Assembly: GCA_035420085.1 (NCBI GenBank)
Contig: DAOLUH010000001.1
Location: 62,001 to 126,000 of the forward strand
Reading direction: 5' to 3'
Length of the DNA: 64,000 nucleotides
DNA from: DSWT01 sp035420085
Lineage (GTDB): Bacteria > Chloroflexota > Anaerolineae > B4-G1 > SLSP01
Every line of letters begins with the position of its first letter. Position 1 is the first letter of the stretch. The notes under the pieces were generated by a model, which was not told the DNA's origin, did no database searches, and was given only the letters and a program-made list of their open reading frames with translations. Shown in pieces: positions 57,449-64,000 of this stretch. A program made the translations under genes and the position numbers.

Positions 57449-60088
57449 TTGCCCCCTACCGTAATCATCGGGGGAGATGTGCGTGGCGGCGTCAAGGAAC
57501 TGGGTGAGCCGCTTGTTGAAGTAGAGCTGCACCGTGCCCGTTGGCCCACTGCGGTGCTTGGCGATCATAATATCGGCGATATTGGGATTCTCCGTGTGTT
57601 CGTTGTACAACTCCTCGCGGTAGATGAACATTACAATGTCGGCGTCTTGTTCCAGACTGTTATGCACGATGATGTCGCCCGCGACAAAATTGTGATGCTC
57701 GGACACGGTTAAGTCATAGACGTCTTCTTCGCCGTCTGGCTCAACGCTTGCGATTTTATCCCAATAGATGTTATTTTGCGCGAGACGGATAAGTTGTTCA
57801 CTAGCGACAATCTGTCCTACCCGCAACGCTCTCTCTCGACTCAGATTACTTTTATAAAGCGCCGTCCCACAGTATTGCATATTCAGCGCAGCTTGAAATT
57901 CACGTTGGCTTATGTTTGCCTTTTGTCGCGCTGGTTCTACAATGCTCCGCCAAATTTCTTTGGGAATGACATCGCGGTTAGTATTGTGAGTTTTACTTTG
58001 ATAAAAATCTCGAATGGCCTGTGCGGCGGATTGCTTTGTAGATACGACATCTACTTTACCAAGAAATGTCATCAAGTCAGGCTTGCCTGTAATTGTCACA
58101 TGCCATTGGTCACGCCCACGTTGACCTTGCGGAACCCGCTGAACCCGAGAAGTGATACTCAACCGCAATAAGAGGTGCTGAATATCCTGGGCTAAGCCCA
58201 CACTACTTGTCGCGTAAGTAGCAATAGCTCGTTGCCTTTTCTTACCAAAGACGCCCATTGTGCCATCCGTAGCCCACAGATGGCGCAAGAATCGGGCAAT
58301 GATATTCTCCGGCTGTGTAAACAACACTGCTGGTATGCGCTTCTCATACGAACGATACCCCCAAGCGTCTAGAGTATCCAACCATTCCGCAACAGGATTG
58401 CGTTTACCGTGCGTAAGATGCTCAGAGGCGCTTAGATAAACCTGCCACCATTGACGTTCACGTGAAATTTTTGGTTCAATCGCCTCGCCAAAAGCTGACC
58501 TCGCTAACTCGGCGACCTGTTCAGCTAAACCTATGTCATTGGTTGTATATTGCACAGCATGGTGTGGCAATGTGCAGCCATCTCCTAATAAATGTCCTAG
58601 CAACGCGGCTTTAGTTTCGCTAAGGGTTGCATCAGGAACGTTGATACAGTGCAATGTGCGTGGTAGTGCAATATGCTCCCCAGGTTTCAAAGTATCTAAC
58701 TGTTTCCATCCCTCAATGGTGAGAAACTGGTGATTTGCCGAGGCGCGAATTTGTCGTCCTGACTGGGTCACGAGCCGAAAAACGGGTTTGACGCCAGTAT
58801 GCCAGGCTCTTTGTACTTGTGTAGGTTCCAGGCATCCAGTTTCTTCGTTGAGGGCTATGACTTCTGGTAAATGATTTTCCTGAGCTAGATTGCAGATTGG
58901 CACACGCCGCCCATCGGCCAACTGGACTAACGTTTCACCAGTCAAACAACCACTTTCCCGCAAATCCGACAGCACCGGGCGTTTATCGGCGCGTTGTTCG
59001 ACGGCGCGGGAGAGCTGCGAGGCGGTCATCAAGGGGATGTCTAGCTCGCGGGCGATGCCTTTGAGGGAGCGTGAGATGTACGACACTTCTTGCACGCGGT
59101 TGTCGGAGGCAATGTCGGAGTTCATCAGTTGCAGGTAGTCAATGAACACCATCTCCAGCGGGCGTTCGGAAGCCAGTCGCCGGCACTTGGTGCGCAGTTG
59201 CAGCACCGAAATGGATGGCGTGTCATCAATGTAGATCGGCAAATCCGAAAGGTGCCCGATGGCATCGGCGAAATGCGGCCATTCGTCATCCTGTAACTGG
59301 CCTAACCGCAACCGCTGCGCGTCAATTTGGCTGATGGCGGCGACCATGCGCTGCGCCAGTTGTTCCGCCGACATTTCCAGGCTGAAGACGGCGACGGTGC
59401 GCCCCTTCTCGGCAGCCTTGAGGGCGAAGGTGAGCATCAGCGATGTTTTGCCGACGCCGGGTCGCGCCGCCAGGATCAGCAGGTCGGAACGTTGGAAGCC
59501 GCCCAAGATGCGATCCAGGTCGCGGAAGCCGGTCGGCACGCCCATCGGCTCGCCGCGATGCGCGTAAAGGTATTCCACGCGGTCGTAGTAGCGCTGCACC
59601 ACTTCCTGGATGGGCTGCAAATCGCGGGTGGCCCGCTGTTGCGAGACGCCGAAGAGCGCCTGCTCGGATTTGTCCACTACCTGTTCGATGGGCAGTTTCT
59701 CGTCGTAGGCCAGGCGGGCGATGTCGCTGACGGCGTCCAGCAGACGGCGGCGAACGGCGGTCTGCTCGACCAGCCGTCCGTAGGATTCGATGCTGATGGC
59801 CGAGGGGACGGCGTTGATCAACTGCGAAATGTACACCGCGCCGCCGACGGCTTCTAACTGCTCGCGCTGTTCCAGGTCGGTCGTCAGTGTGAGAAAGTCA
59901 ATCGGATCGCGCCGGTCGTGGATGCGAATGATGGCTTCATAGATCCAGCGGTGTTTTTGCAGGTAGAAATCGTCCGCCCGCAAAAACGGCAGCACGCGGA
60001 AGATGCCTTCTGGATCAATGAGCAAAGCGCCGAGGACAGCTTCCTCGGCTTCGATATTGTGGGGAACGGTTTTATCCGGTACGGTCAT
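57446..60088 (-). CDS. dnaB: Replicative DNA helicase DnaB with an intein
   Basis: 880 residues, of which 430 are an intein; the spliced helicase would have 450 residues, the normal size. N-terminal domain PHNIEAEEAVLGALLIDPE; RecA-like helicase domain with ARPGVGKTSLML (Walker A), FSLEMSAEQLAQRM and VFIDYLQLM (Walker B), then TASQLSRAVEQRADKRP before the intein; after it SLEQDADIVMFIYRE and IAKHRSGPTGTVQLYF. ATG 60088 lies three bases after the stop of the BFN gene. Operon: BFN, dnaB, dnaD, loader. Confidence 0.97.
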   Translation of the reverse strand: MTVPDKTVPHNIEAEEAVLGALLIDPEGIFRVLPFLRADDFYLQKHRWIYEAIIRIHDRRDPIDFLTLTTDLEQREQLEAVGGAVYISQLINAVPSAISIESYGRLVEQTAVRRRLLDAVSDIARLAYDEKLPIEQVVDKSEQALFGVSQQRATRDLQPIQEVVQRYYDRVEYLYAHRGEPMGVPTGFRDLDRILGGFQRSDLLILAARPGVGKTSLMLTFALKAAEKGRTVAVFSLEMSAEQLAQRMVAAISQIDAQRLRLGQLQDDEWPHFADAIGHLSDLPIYIDDTPSISVLQLRTKCRRLASERPLEMVFIDYLQLMNSDIASDNRVQEVSYISRSLKGIARELDIPLMTASQLSRAVEQRADKRPVLSDLRESGCLTGETLVQLADGRRVPICNLAQENHLPEVIALNEETGCLEPTQVQRAWHTGVKPVFRLVTQSGRQIRASANHQFLTIEGWKQLDTLKPGEHIALPRTLHCINVPDATLSETKAALLGHLLGDGCTLPHHAVQYTTNDIGLAEQVAELARSAFGEAIEPKISRERQWWQVYLSASEHLTHGKRNPVAEWLDTLDAWGYRSYEKRIPAVLFTQPENIIARFLRHLWATDGTMGVFGKKRQRAIATYATSSVGLAQDIQHLLLRLSITSRVQRVPQGQRGRDQWHVTITGKPDLMTFLGKVDVVSTKQSAAQAIRDFYQSKTHNTNRDVIPKEIWRSIVEPARQKANISQREFQAALNMQYCGTALYKSNLSRERALRVGQIVASEQLIRLAQNNIYWDKIASVEPDGEEDVYDLTVSEHHNFVAGDIIVHNSLEQDADIVMFIYREELYNEHTENPNIADIMIAKHRSGPTGTVQLYFNKRLTQFLDAATHISPDDYGRGQ
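57659..58948 (-). other. DnaB intein with LAGLIDADG homing endonuclease
   Basis: Residues 381-810 of the dnaB product. Block A begins with Cys1 (CLTGETLV), block B is RASANHQFLTIEGW (TxxH-like with His), blocks C and E carry the dodecapeptides LLGHLLGDG and FLRHLWATDG, and block F/G is DVYDLTV...HNFVAGDIIVHN followed by Ser as the first extein residue. The site RESG^S-L-EQDAD is the same as in the cyanobacterial Ssp DnaB intein. The DNA is clearly more AT-rich than its flanks, which indicates acquisition by transfer. All splicing residues (Cys1, penultimate His, Asn, Ser+1) are present. Confidence 0.95.
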
Positions 60089-60091
60089 ACT

Positions 60092-60589
60092 TTAACTGTC
60101 TTTGTTCGATGGCGAGCCATCAATGTCCAACGTGCTGAGAAAATCGCGGAAAACGCCCAGGTCTTCTTGTTCCTTGGGCATAAGATCCGGTTCGGGAAAA
60201 ACGCCGGCCTCGTCCATCACATCTTCGGCGACGTAAATGGGTACGCCCATCCGCACGGCAATGGCGATGGCGTCGCTGGGCCGCGCGTCAATATCCACCT
60301 GTTGCCCGTTGACGTCGAGCATTAACCGCGCGAAGAACGTATTATCGTGCAGCGAACTGATGTGGATATAAAGCAGGTCTGCATCCAGCGTGTCCAGGAT
60401 GCTGACGATCAAATCGTGGGTCTGGGGGCGCGGGATTTCAATGCCGTTGAGCCGGTTGGCGATGGCTTCCGCCTCGCACGGGCCGATCCAAATCGGCAAG
60501 TAGCGTTCGACATCAACCTCACGCAGCACCACAATCCGGTGCGGCGAGACAAGACTCATTTGCAGGGTTTCCAACGTGACTTCGATCAT
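60092..60589 (-). CDS. Bifunctional nuclease family protein (BFN/DUF151)
   Basis: 165 residues starting at ATG 60589, preceded by AGGAGG. Family features: VVLREVDVERYLPIWIGPCEAEAIANRLNG and the C-terminal VNGQQVDIDARPSDAIAIAVRMGVPIYVAEDVMDEAG. Characterised members degrade DNA and RNA in vitro and are often regulatory in plants; their bacterial role is poorly known. It starts the transcription unit leading into dnaB. A good promoter lies about 35-60 bases upstream. Confidence 0.9.
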   Translation of the reverse strand: MIEVTLETLQMSLVSPHRIVVLREVDVERYLPIWIGPCEAEAIANRLNGIEIPRPQTHDLIVSILDTLDADLLYIHISSLHDNTFFARLMLDVNGQQVDIDARPSDAIAIAVRMGVPIYVAEDVMDEAGVFPEPDLMPKEQEDLGVFRDFLSTLDIDGSPSNKDS

Positions 60590-60624
60590 AGTTCCTCCTG
60601 TGGACATCTTCCAGGATGCACAAC

Positions 60625-60652
60625 ATTATACTCCCTCTGGAACGAAGTCAAA
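60625..60652 (-). promoter_or_regulatory. Promoter of the BFN-dnaB-dnaD-loader operon
   Basis: Minus strand: TTTGAC (60647-60652; or TTGACT one base along) and TATAAT (60625-60630), spacing 16 (or 15) bases. Expected start about 30 bases before the BFN ATG. Confidence 0.75.
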
Positions 60653-60685
60653 GCCTTTATGACAGGCGACGGGTGATGGGCGCGG

Positions 60686-61375
60686 TCAGAAGACCGGCCC
60701 GAGCTGCGCGCGAATCTGCTCGAACACAGCGTCGAACATCGCCATCGTCAGCCGGCCGGTCTGCGTGTTCTGGCGGCTGGGGTGATACGAGGCGACGAGT
60801 GTGGGCCACGGCGCGGGCAGTGGGTATGTCGCGCCGTGGGCGAAGAGCAATGCGGGGACGTCAACACCCTGTTCGCGCAGCAGCAGCAAATAGCCGTCGA
60901 AGGCGATGCGGCCAAGCGCCAGGACGACGCGCGCGTTGGTCAAGAGCGCCAGTTCGCGGGCGAGGAACGGGCGGCAGTTCGCCAATTCTTGCGGCGTGGG
61001 CTTGTTCTCCGGCGGGACGCAGCGCCCGACGGCGGTGATGAACGTGTCGCGCAGCGTCAACCCGTCGTCGCGGGCGGTCGCGGTGGGCTGGCTGGCGAAG
61101 CCGGCGCGGTGCAGCGCCGCGTAGAGCGTGTCGCCGGAGCTGTCGCCGGTGAACATCCGCCCGGTGCGATTGGAGCCGTGCGCCCCCGGCGCCAGTCCCA
61201 CGATCACCAGCCGCGCGCGTGGATCGCCGAAGCCGGGGACGGGCTTGCCCCAGTAGTCGGCGTCGCGGAAAGCGCGCCGCTTCACGCGCGCCACCTCTTC
61301 GCGCCAGGCGACGAGACGCGGGCAGCGTCGGCACGTCACAATATCGTGAGTGAGTGCGCTCCAGGTGTCAGTCAT
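60686..61375 (-). CDS. Family 5-like uracil-DNA glycosylase (UDGb type)
   Basis: 229 residues from ATG 61375; further upstream codons are in non-coding sequence. An iron-sulfur UDG: CRRCPRL near the N-terminus, VGRCVPPENKP and NCRPFL give the four cysteine ligands. The active-site loop is VIVGLAPGAHGSNRTGRMFTGD; the second motif is ASYHPSRQNTQTG. Family 5 enzymes lack the Asp/Asn of motif A and remove uracil, hypoxanthine and related bases. An AAGGAC site lies about ten bases upstream. It is separated from the SprT-like gene by the array L. Confidence 0.9.
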   Translation of the reverse strand: MTDTWSALTHDIVTCRRCPRLVAWREEVARVKRRAFRDADYWGKPVPGFGDPRARLVIVGLAPGAHGSNRTGRMFTGDSSGDTLYAALHRAGFASQPTATARDDGLTLRDTFITAVGRCVPPENKPTPQELANCRPFLARELALLTNARVVLALGRIAFDGYLLLLREQGVDVPALLFAHGATYPLPAPWPTLVASYHPSRQNTQTGRLTMAMFDAVFEQIRAQLGPVF

Positions 61376-61440
61376 AGTCACGTCGTCCTTAGTCGGATAG
61401 TCGGAATGGTTATTGCGGCGGCGTCTTCCAAAACACTGTT

Positions 61441-61499
61441 CGCGCAATCAGAAAATCTGCGTGAATCTGCGAAAATCAGCGTCCACTTCTGTGTTTTCA
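61441..61499. repeat. Array L: GCAGATT-type units after the peptidase gene
   Basis: Read on the minus strand from the stop codon: GTGGACGCTGATTTTC, GCAGATTCAC, GCAGATTTTC, TGATTGCGCG, a degenerate 10-bp-period run. It starts right after the stop of the SprT-like gene (61497-61499). The array is short and the period less certain than elsewhere. Confidence 0.6.
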
Positions 61500-62723
61500 A
61501 CGATGTAGCGTGCTCAGTTTTGCCAAGAACGACTTGGCCTGCTCGTACTGCGCGAAGCGCTGCTCAGCCTCGCGGAATTCTGGCGTGTGGGCGTAACGCC
61601 GTCCGTTGACGAGCTTGACGCCAAGCTGTTTGTGCAGCAGCTCGTGGTACATCACGAATTCCACCACGTAGGGCGGCACGGCGGCATTGTCGAGCGACAG
61701 GCTCAACATCACCGTGTCGGTGTTGAACTGGTAATGGCCGAGTTTACGCTGCGTTAGCGTCTTATTCCACGTCAGGCGCGGCGTGGAGAGCGTCCCGTCG
61801 AAGTAGGCGGCGTTGACCCGCTTAAAAACCGCCGCCAGATCGTAATGCTGCCCCTTTGTGCTGATCGCAAGGTCGGCGGTCGTCAATTCCAGCGCCAGCG
61901 TGATCTCCTCAAAGGCATCGGACGTGGAATAAGCCTTGATCTGCTCCACCAGTTTCTTCTCCGGGTGACGCAGCGCCGCGTAGATGAGCGCCTTGAGCAC
62001 CGGATGCGGCGCGCCGATGAAGCCTTCATTGGCCGTAATCGTGATGCCATCCGCGACAATGTGTGAGCGATACGTATGCGTGGTGGTGTAGAATTCGATG
62101 CGCAGCGGTAGGATGCGTTGCGCAAGCGAGAGCATCTTCTGCGCCGCGCTGGTTTGGGCGATCTGGTAGGCTTCGGTCAGCGTCGTCAAGTGCAACGCCA
62201 GATTGTCGGGATCGCCGAGGAACGCCAGCCATTGATAGCCGCGCCGCGATTGCGTCGGCAGGTCGGCGGGCGTGCCGCCTTCCTCGGCGCATACTCGCAC
62301 AATACCTTCAGCGTGGCCGCGCACCGCTGCCGCCAGACGTTTGACCTCAGCATGATCGGCAGTCCAGGTGGGCGTATCGGGTTGTGACGCCAGCTGGGCG
62401 AACTCAGCGTGGAAATAATTGCAAGCGGCGACGACATTGGTGACGCGGACCGTCTTGGGCGCAGCATCCGCGCGCGCGGCGGGCGGCGGCAAACGCTTGA
62501 GGTCAATGCTCTTGAGATAAGCGTAGGCGCGGCGCGACGGCGCGGGCAAATCGTCCGGCGTGGCGTGATTGTTGCGGCAAATCGTCTCAGCGGTGCGGAT
62601 ACCATCCGTCACTATCGCGCGAAAGTCGTCGGCCTGCTCCGGCGGAATTCCCGCGCTCAATCGCTCGCGAACGTTGTTCATCAGCGCGACCAGGCCCGTG
62701 ATGCGTACCGTTGCTTTTTTCAT
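61497..62723 (-). CDS. SprT/M48-like zinc metallopeptidase
   Basis: 408 residues from ATG 62723. The C-terminal 190 residues have a peptidase-like domain: VFKRVNAAYFDGTLSTPRLTWN (SprT-like start) and YHELLHKQLG with the HExxH zinc motif. The N-terminal 200 residues consist of two related helical repeats (RAIVTDGIRTAETICRNNHATPDDLPAPSRRAYAYL and AAAVRGHAEGIVRVCAEEGGTPADLPTQSRRGYQWL), a duplication visible by eye. No signal peptide. The combination suggests a DNA- or protein-binding module in front of the protease; function unknown. Confidence 0.75.
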   Translation of the reverse strand: MKKATVRITGLVALMNNVRERLSAGIPPEQADDFRAIVTDGIRTAETICRNNHATPDDLPAPSRRAYAYLKSIDLKRLPPPAARADAAPKTVRVTNVVAACNYFHAEFAQLASQPDTPTWTADHAEVKRLAAAVRGHAEGIVRVCAEEGGTPADLPTQSRRGYQWLAFLGDPDNLALHLTTLTEAYQIAQTSAAQKMLSLAQRILPLRIEFYTTTHTYRSHIVADGITITANEGFIGAPHPVLKALIYAALRHPEKKLVEQIKAYSTSDAFEEITLALELTTADLAISTKGQHYDLAAVFKRVNAAYFDGTLSTPRLTWNKTLTQRKLGHYQFNTDTVMLSLSLDNAAVPPYVVEFVMYHELLHKQLGVKLVNGRRYAHTPEFREAEQRFAQYEQAKSFLAKLSTLHR

Positions 62724-62743
62724 AGGCGGAGAGTGTACCACAG

Positions 62744-62779
62744 AATCGGCGAATGGGCGAATCAGCGAATGAGCGATCA
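62744..62779. repeat. Octamer array M, related to B2
   Basis: AATCGGCG, AATGGGCG, AATCAGCG, AATGAGCG, ATCAGAAC on the plus strand, i.e. GCTGATTC/GCTCATTC-type octamers on the minus strand. It begins with the stop codon of the next (methyltransferase-NTase) gene and ends near the start of the peptidase gene. The seed is shared with array B2 57 kb away. Confidence 0.85.
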
Positions 62780-64000
62780 GAACATCTCGTTGGCGATGGC
62801 GTTTTGGAAAAGCGCGTGGAAGCGTTCTGGGTCGCAGTGGGGCAGGCAGAGGGCGAGACGTTCCAGGCGTCCACGGCGGAGGTAGGCCAGGGCTTCTTCT
62901 TCCAATTCAAGCACGGAAACCGGCGCGCCATCCAGATCAACGGTCGCGCGGGTGGTCAGAAACGACGGGACCCAGCGGTTGCCTTTGCGCCAATGCAGCT
63001 CGGCCATGATCTCGACGCGCACGCCATCGAAGGTGAAGCGCCCAATGTGCGACCGGGCTACTTCGCCTTGGCGGAAGGCCACCGGCTCGACAACGTGCGC
63101 GGCGAACAAGTCCTGACAGCGGTAGGCATCCGCGACGGCCATTTCGAGGTCAATGTCGTTGACGGGGACGGGCAACCCGCGCAGCGCCAGCGACGTCCCA
63201 CCAACGACGCGGTACGCGATCCCGGCGGCATCCAGCGCGGCGACGATCTGCCGCAGCGCCGTCCGCCAGCGCGGTTTGCGGCACACGGCGAGCAGGTGCT
63301 CTGCCCCGCCGTGGATCGCCGGATCGTGGGCAATCTCGTAATTCACGTCCACCCAAAAATCCCACGCAGCGCCTTCGAGGGCGTTGAGCAGCGTTTCATG
63401 GGCGCTCGCCACACCTTCGACGCCGAGCACGGCATCCACATCGAGGCCCACACTGCGACAGAGCGGCGTCACCTCGGCGGGATGCGCGAAGTACGCGGTG
63501 AAGGCCACGGCGCCATCAGCGCGCGGCGGCAGCAGGCCGGTCTGCGCGATGTTGCGGTAATCCGCTGCTTCCTCGAAGGCTTGCTCAGGATACCGCGCGG
63601 CGGCGTCGCGGTGCGCGGCATAGCGTGTGATGAAGGCCGCGCAGACCAGCCTGCCGGGTTTGACCACGCGGTAGGCTTCGGCTAACGCCTGCCGGCGCTC
63701 GGCTTCATCCAGCAGGTGATAGAGCGGCCCCATCAGCAATACGGCGTCGAAGCTGCCGTCGGCGAAGCGCGAGAGGTCCGTCGCTGTCCCTTGCTCGAAT
63801 CCGCGTAGCGTGACGCTTGCTGCGGCGGCTTTCTCCCGCGCCAGCGCCAGCAAATCTGGCGAGAGATCGAAGAGCGTGACGTCGTAGCCGCGTTGCGCCA
63901 GCGCGATGGCGTAACGTCCCGGCCCGCCGCCGCAATCCAGCACATGGGCGGGCGCGGGCGGCAGATGCGCGTCGAGCGCACGCAGTGTCACCGCGAACTC
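62777..64000 (-). CDS. Fusion: SAM-dependent methyltransferase - nucleotidyltransferase-fold protein (5' truncated by window)
   Basis: The frame is open to the window edge, so the true start lies outside; the GTG at 63991 reads as an internal Val. N-terminal ~240 residues: class I methyltransferase with VLDCGGGPGRYAIAL (motif I), LFDLSPDLLALA (motif II) and LLMGPLYHLLD. C-terminal ~160 residues: minimal nucleotidyltransferase fold with VVGGTSLALRGLPVPVNDIDLEM (GG-x-D-x-D with the metal Asp pair), then a helical region. Fusions of this type are not ordinary; the pairing suggests modification of a nucleotide or small molecule. Array M starts at its stop codon. Confidence 0.75.
   Translation of the reverse strand, partial: EFAVTLRALDAHLPPAPAHVLDCGGGPGRYAIALAQRGYDVTLFDLSPDLLALAREKAAAASVTLRGFEQGTATDLSRFADGSFDAVLLMGPLYHLLDEAERRQALAEAYRVVKPGRLVCAAFITRYAAHRDAAARYPEQAFEEAADYRNIAQTGLLPPRADGAVAFTAYFAHPAEVTPLCRSVGLDVDAVLGVEGVASAHETLLNALEGAAWDFWVDVNYEIAHDPAIHGGAEHLLAVCRKPRWRTALRQIVAALDAAGIAYRVVGGTSLALRGLPVPVNDIDLEMAVADAYRCQDLFAAHVVEPVAFRQGEVARSHIGRFTFDGVRVEIMAELHWRKGNRWVPSFLTTRATVDLDGAPVSVLELEEEALAYLRRGRLERLALCLPHCDPERFHALFQNAIANEMF

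Overview
The window reads as a bacterial chromosome of roughly 60 % G+C with dense, mostly operonic genes. I infer a member of the Chloroflexota (Anaerolineae or a relative). The reasons are a minC-minD-minE-rodA cluster, a RecA and a dnaB/DnaD/DnaI-like primosome group with mixed Firmicutes/cyanobacterial flavour, a large AfsR/SARP-type regulator, PocR- and GAF-rich histidine kinases, Thr/Pro-rich stalked surface proteins (SH3b-CAP, HtrA), and no LPS genes. This is inference from protein character, not a database match.

Layout. 1-4.7 kb: end of rsmA, then (minus strand) minC-minD-minE-rodA-gltX. 4.8-7.1 kb: a DUF1461 membrane protein and a GH13 amylase. 7.3-12.6 kb: dnaK-grpE-dnaJ, a UspA protein and an HtrA protease; trmFO and a DUF2007 protein converge on them. 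14.4-16.5 kb: two coupled unknown genes and tRNA-Arg(UCU). 16.6-20.9 kb: an HDAC-like deacetylase converging on the SARP regulator. 21.1-31.9 kb: a strong promoter, a possible structured RNA, then a 12-gene operon for a membrane-bound group 4 [NiFe] hydrogenase with antiporter-like subunits, ending in a metallophosphoesterase. 32-42 kb: SH3b-CAP protein, a 1660-residue hybrid kinase coupled to a clan GH-A glycosidase, a 270-bp inverted-repeat element, a URO-D-like protein and a LysM protein. 42-51 kb: rlmN, a LysA-nucleoside phosphorylase fusion, a LOG protein, an acyltransferase-like protein, an MFS carrier and a second kinase with a lipoprotein. 51-54 kb: a membrane protein and a duplicated-domain trypsin-like protease pair, then a ZIP transporter. 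54-60.6 kb (minus): a bifunctional-nuclease-family gene, dnaB (with intein), dnaD, a double-AAA+ helicase loader, recA. 60.7-64 kb: a uracil-DNA glycosylase, a SprT/M48-like peptidase, and a truncated methyltransferase-nucleotidyltransferase fusion.

The signal not explained by genes is a set of at least a dozen degenerate tandem arrays with a 7-9 (sometimes 10-11) bp period. Each starts at, or a few bases after, the stop codon of a gene. Many are paired with an inverted array so that the RNA could fold into a long hairpin. The same few seed motifs (CGTAAAA, GAGTGAA/GGAGTAA, GCTGATTC, ACGTTNNA) recur at unlinked loci. Arrays occur between operon genes, supply stop codons, and in places encode protein termini. 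I regard this as the best candidate for an undescribed system here; next are the structured RNA before the hydrogenase operon, the tandem helicase loader and the LysA-phosphorylase fusion.
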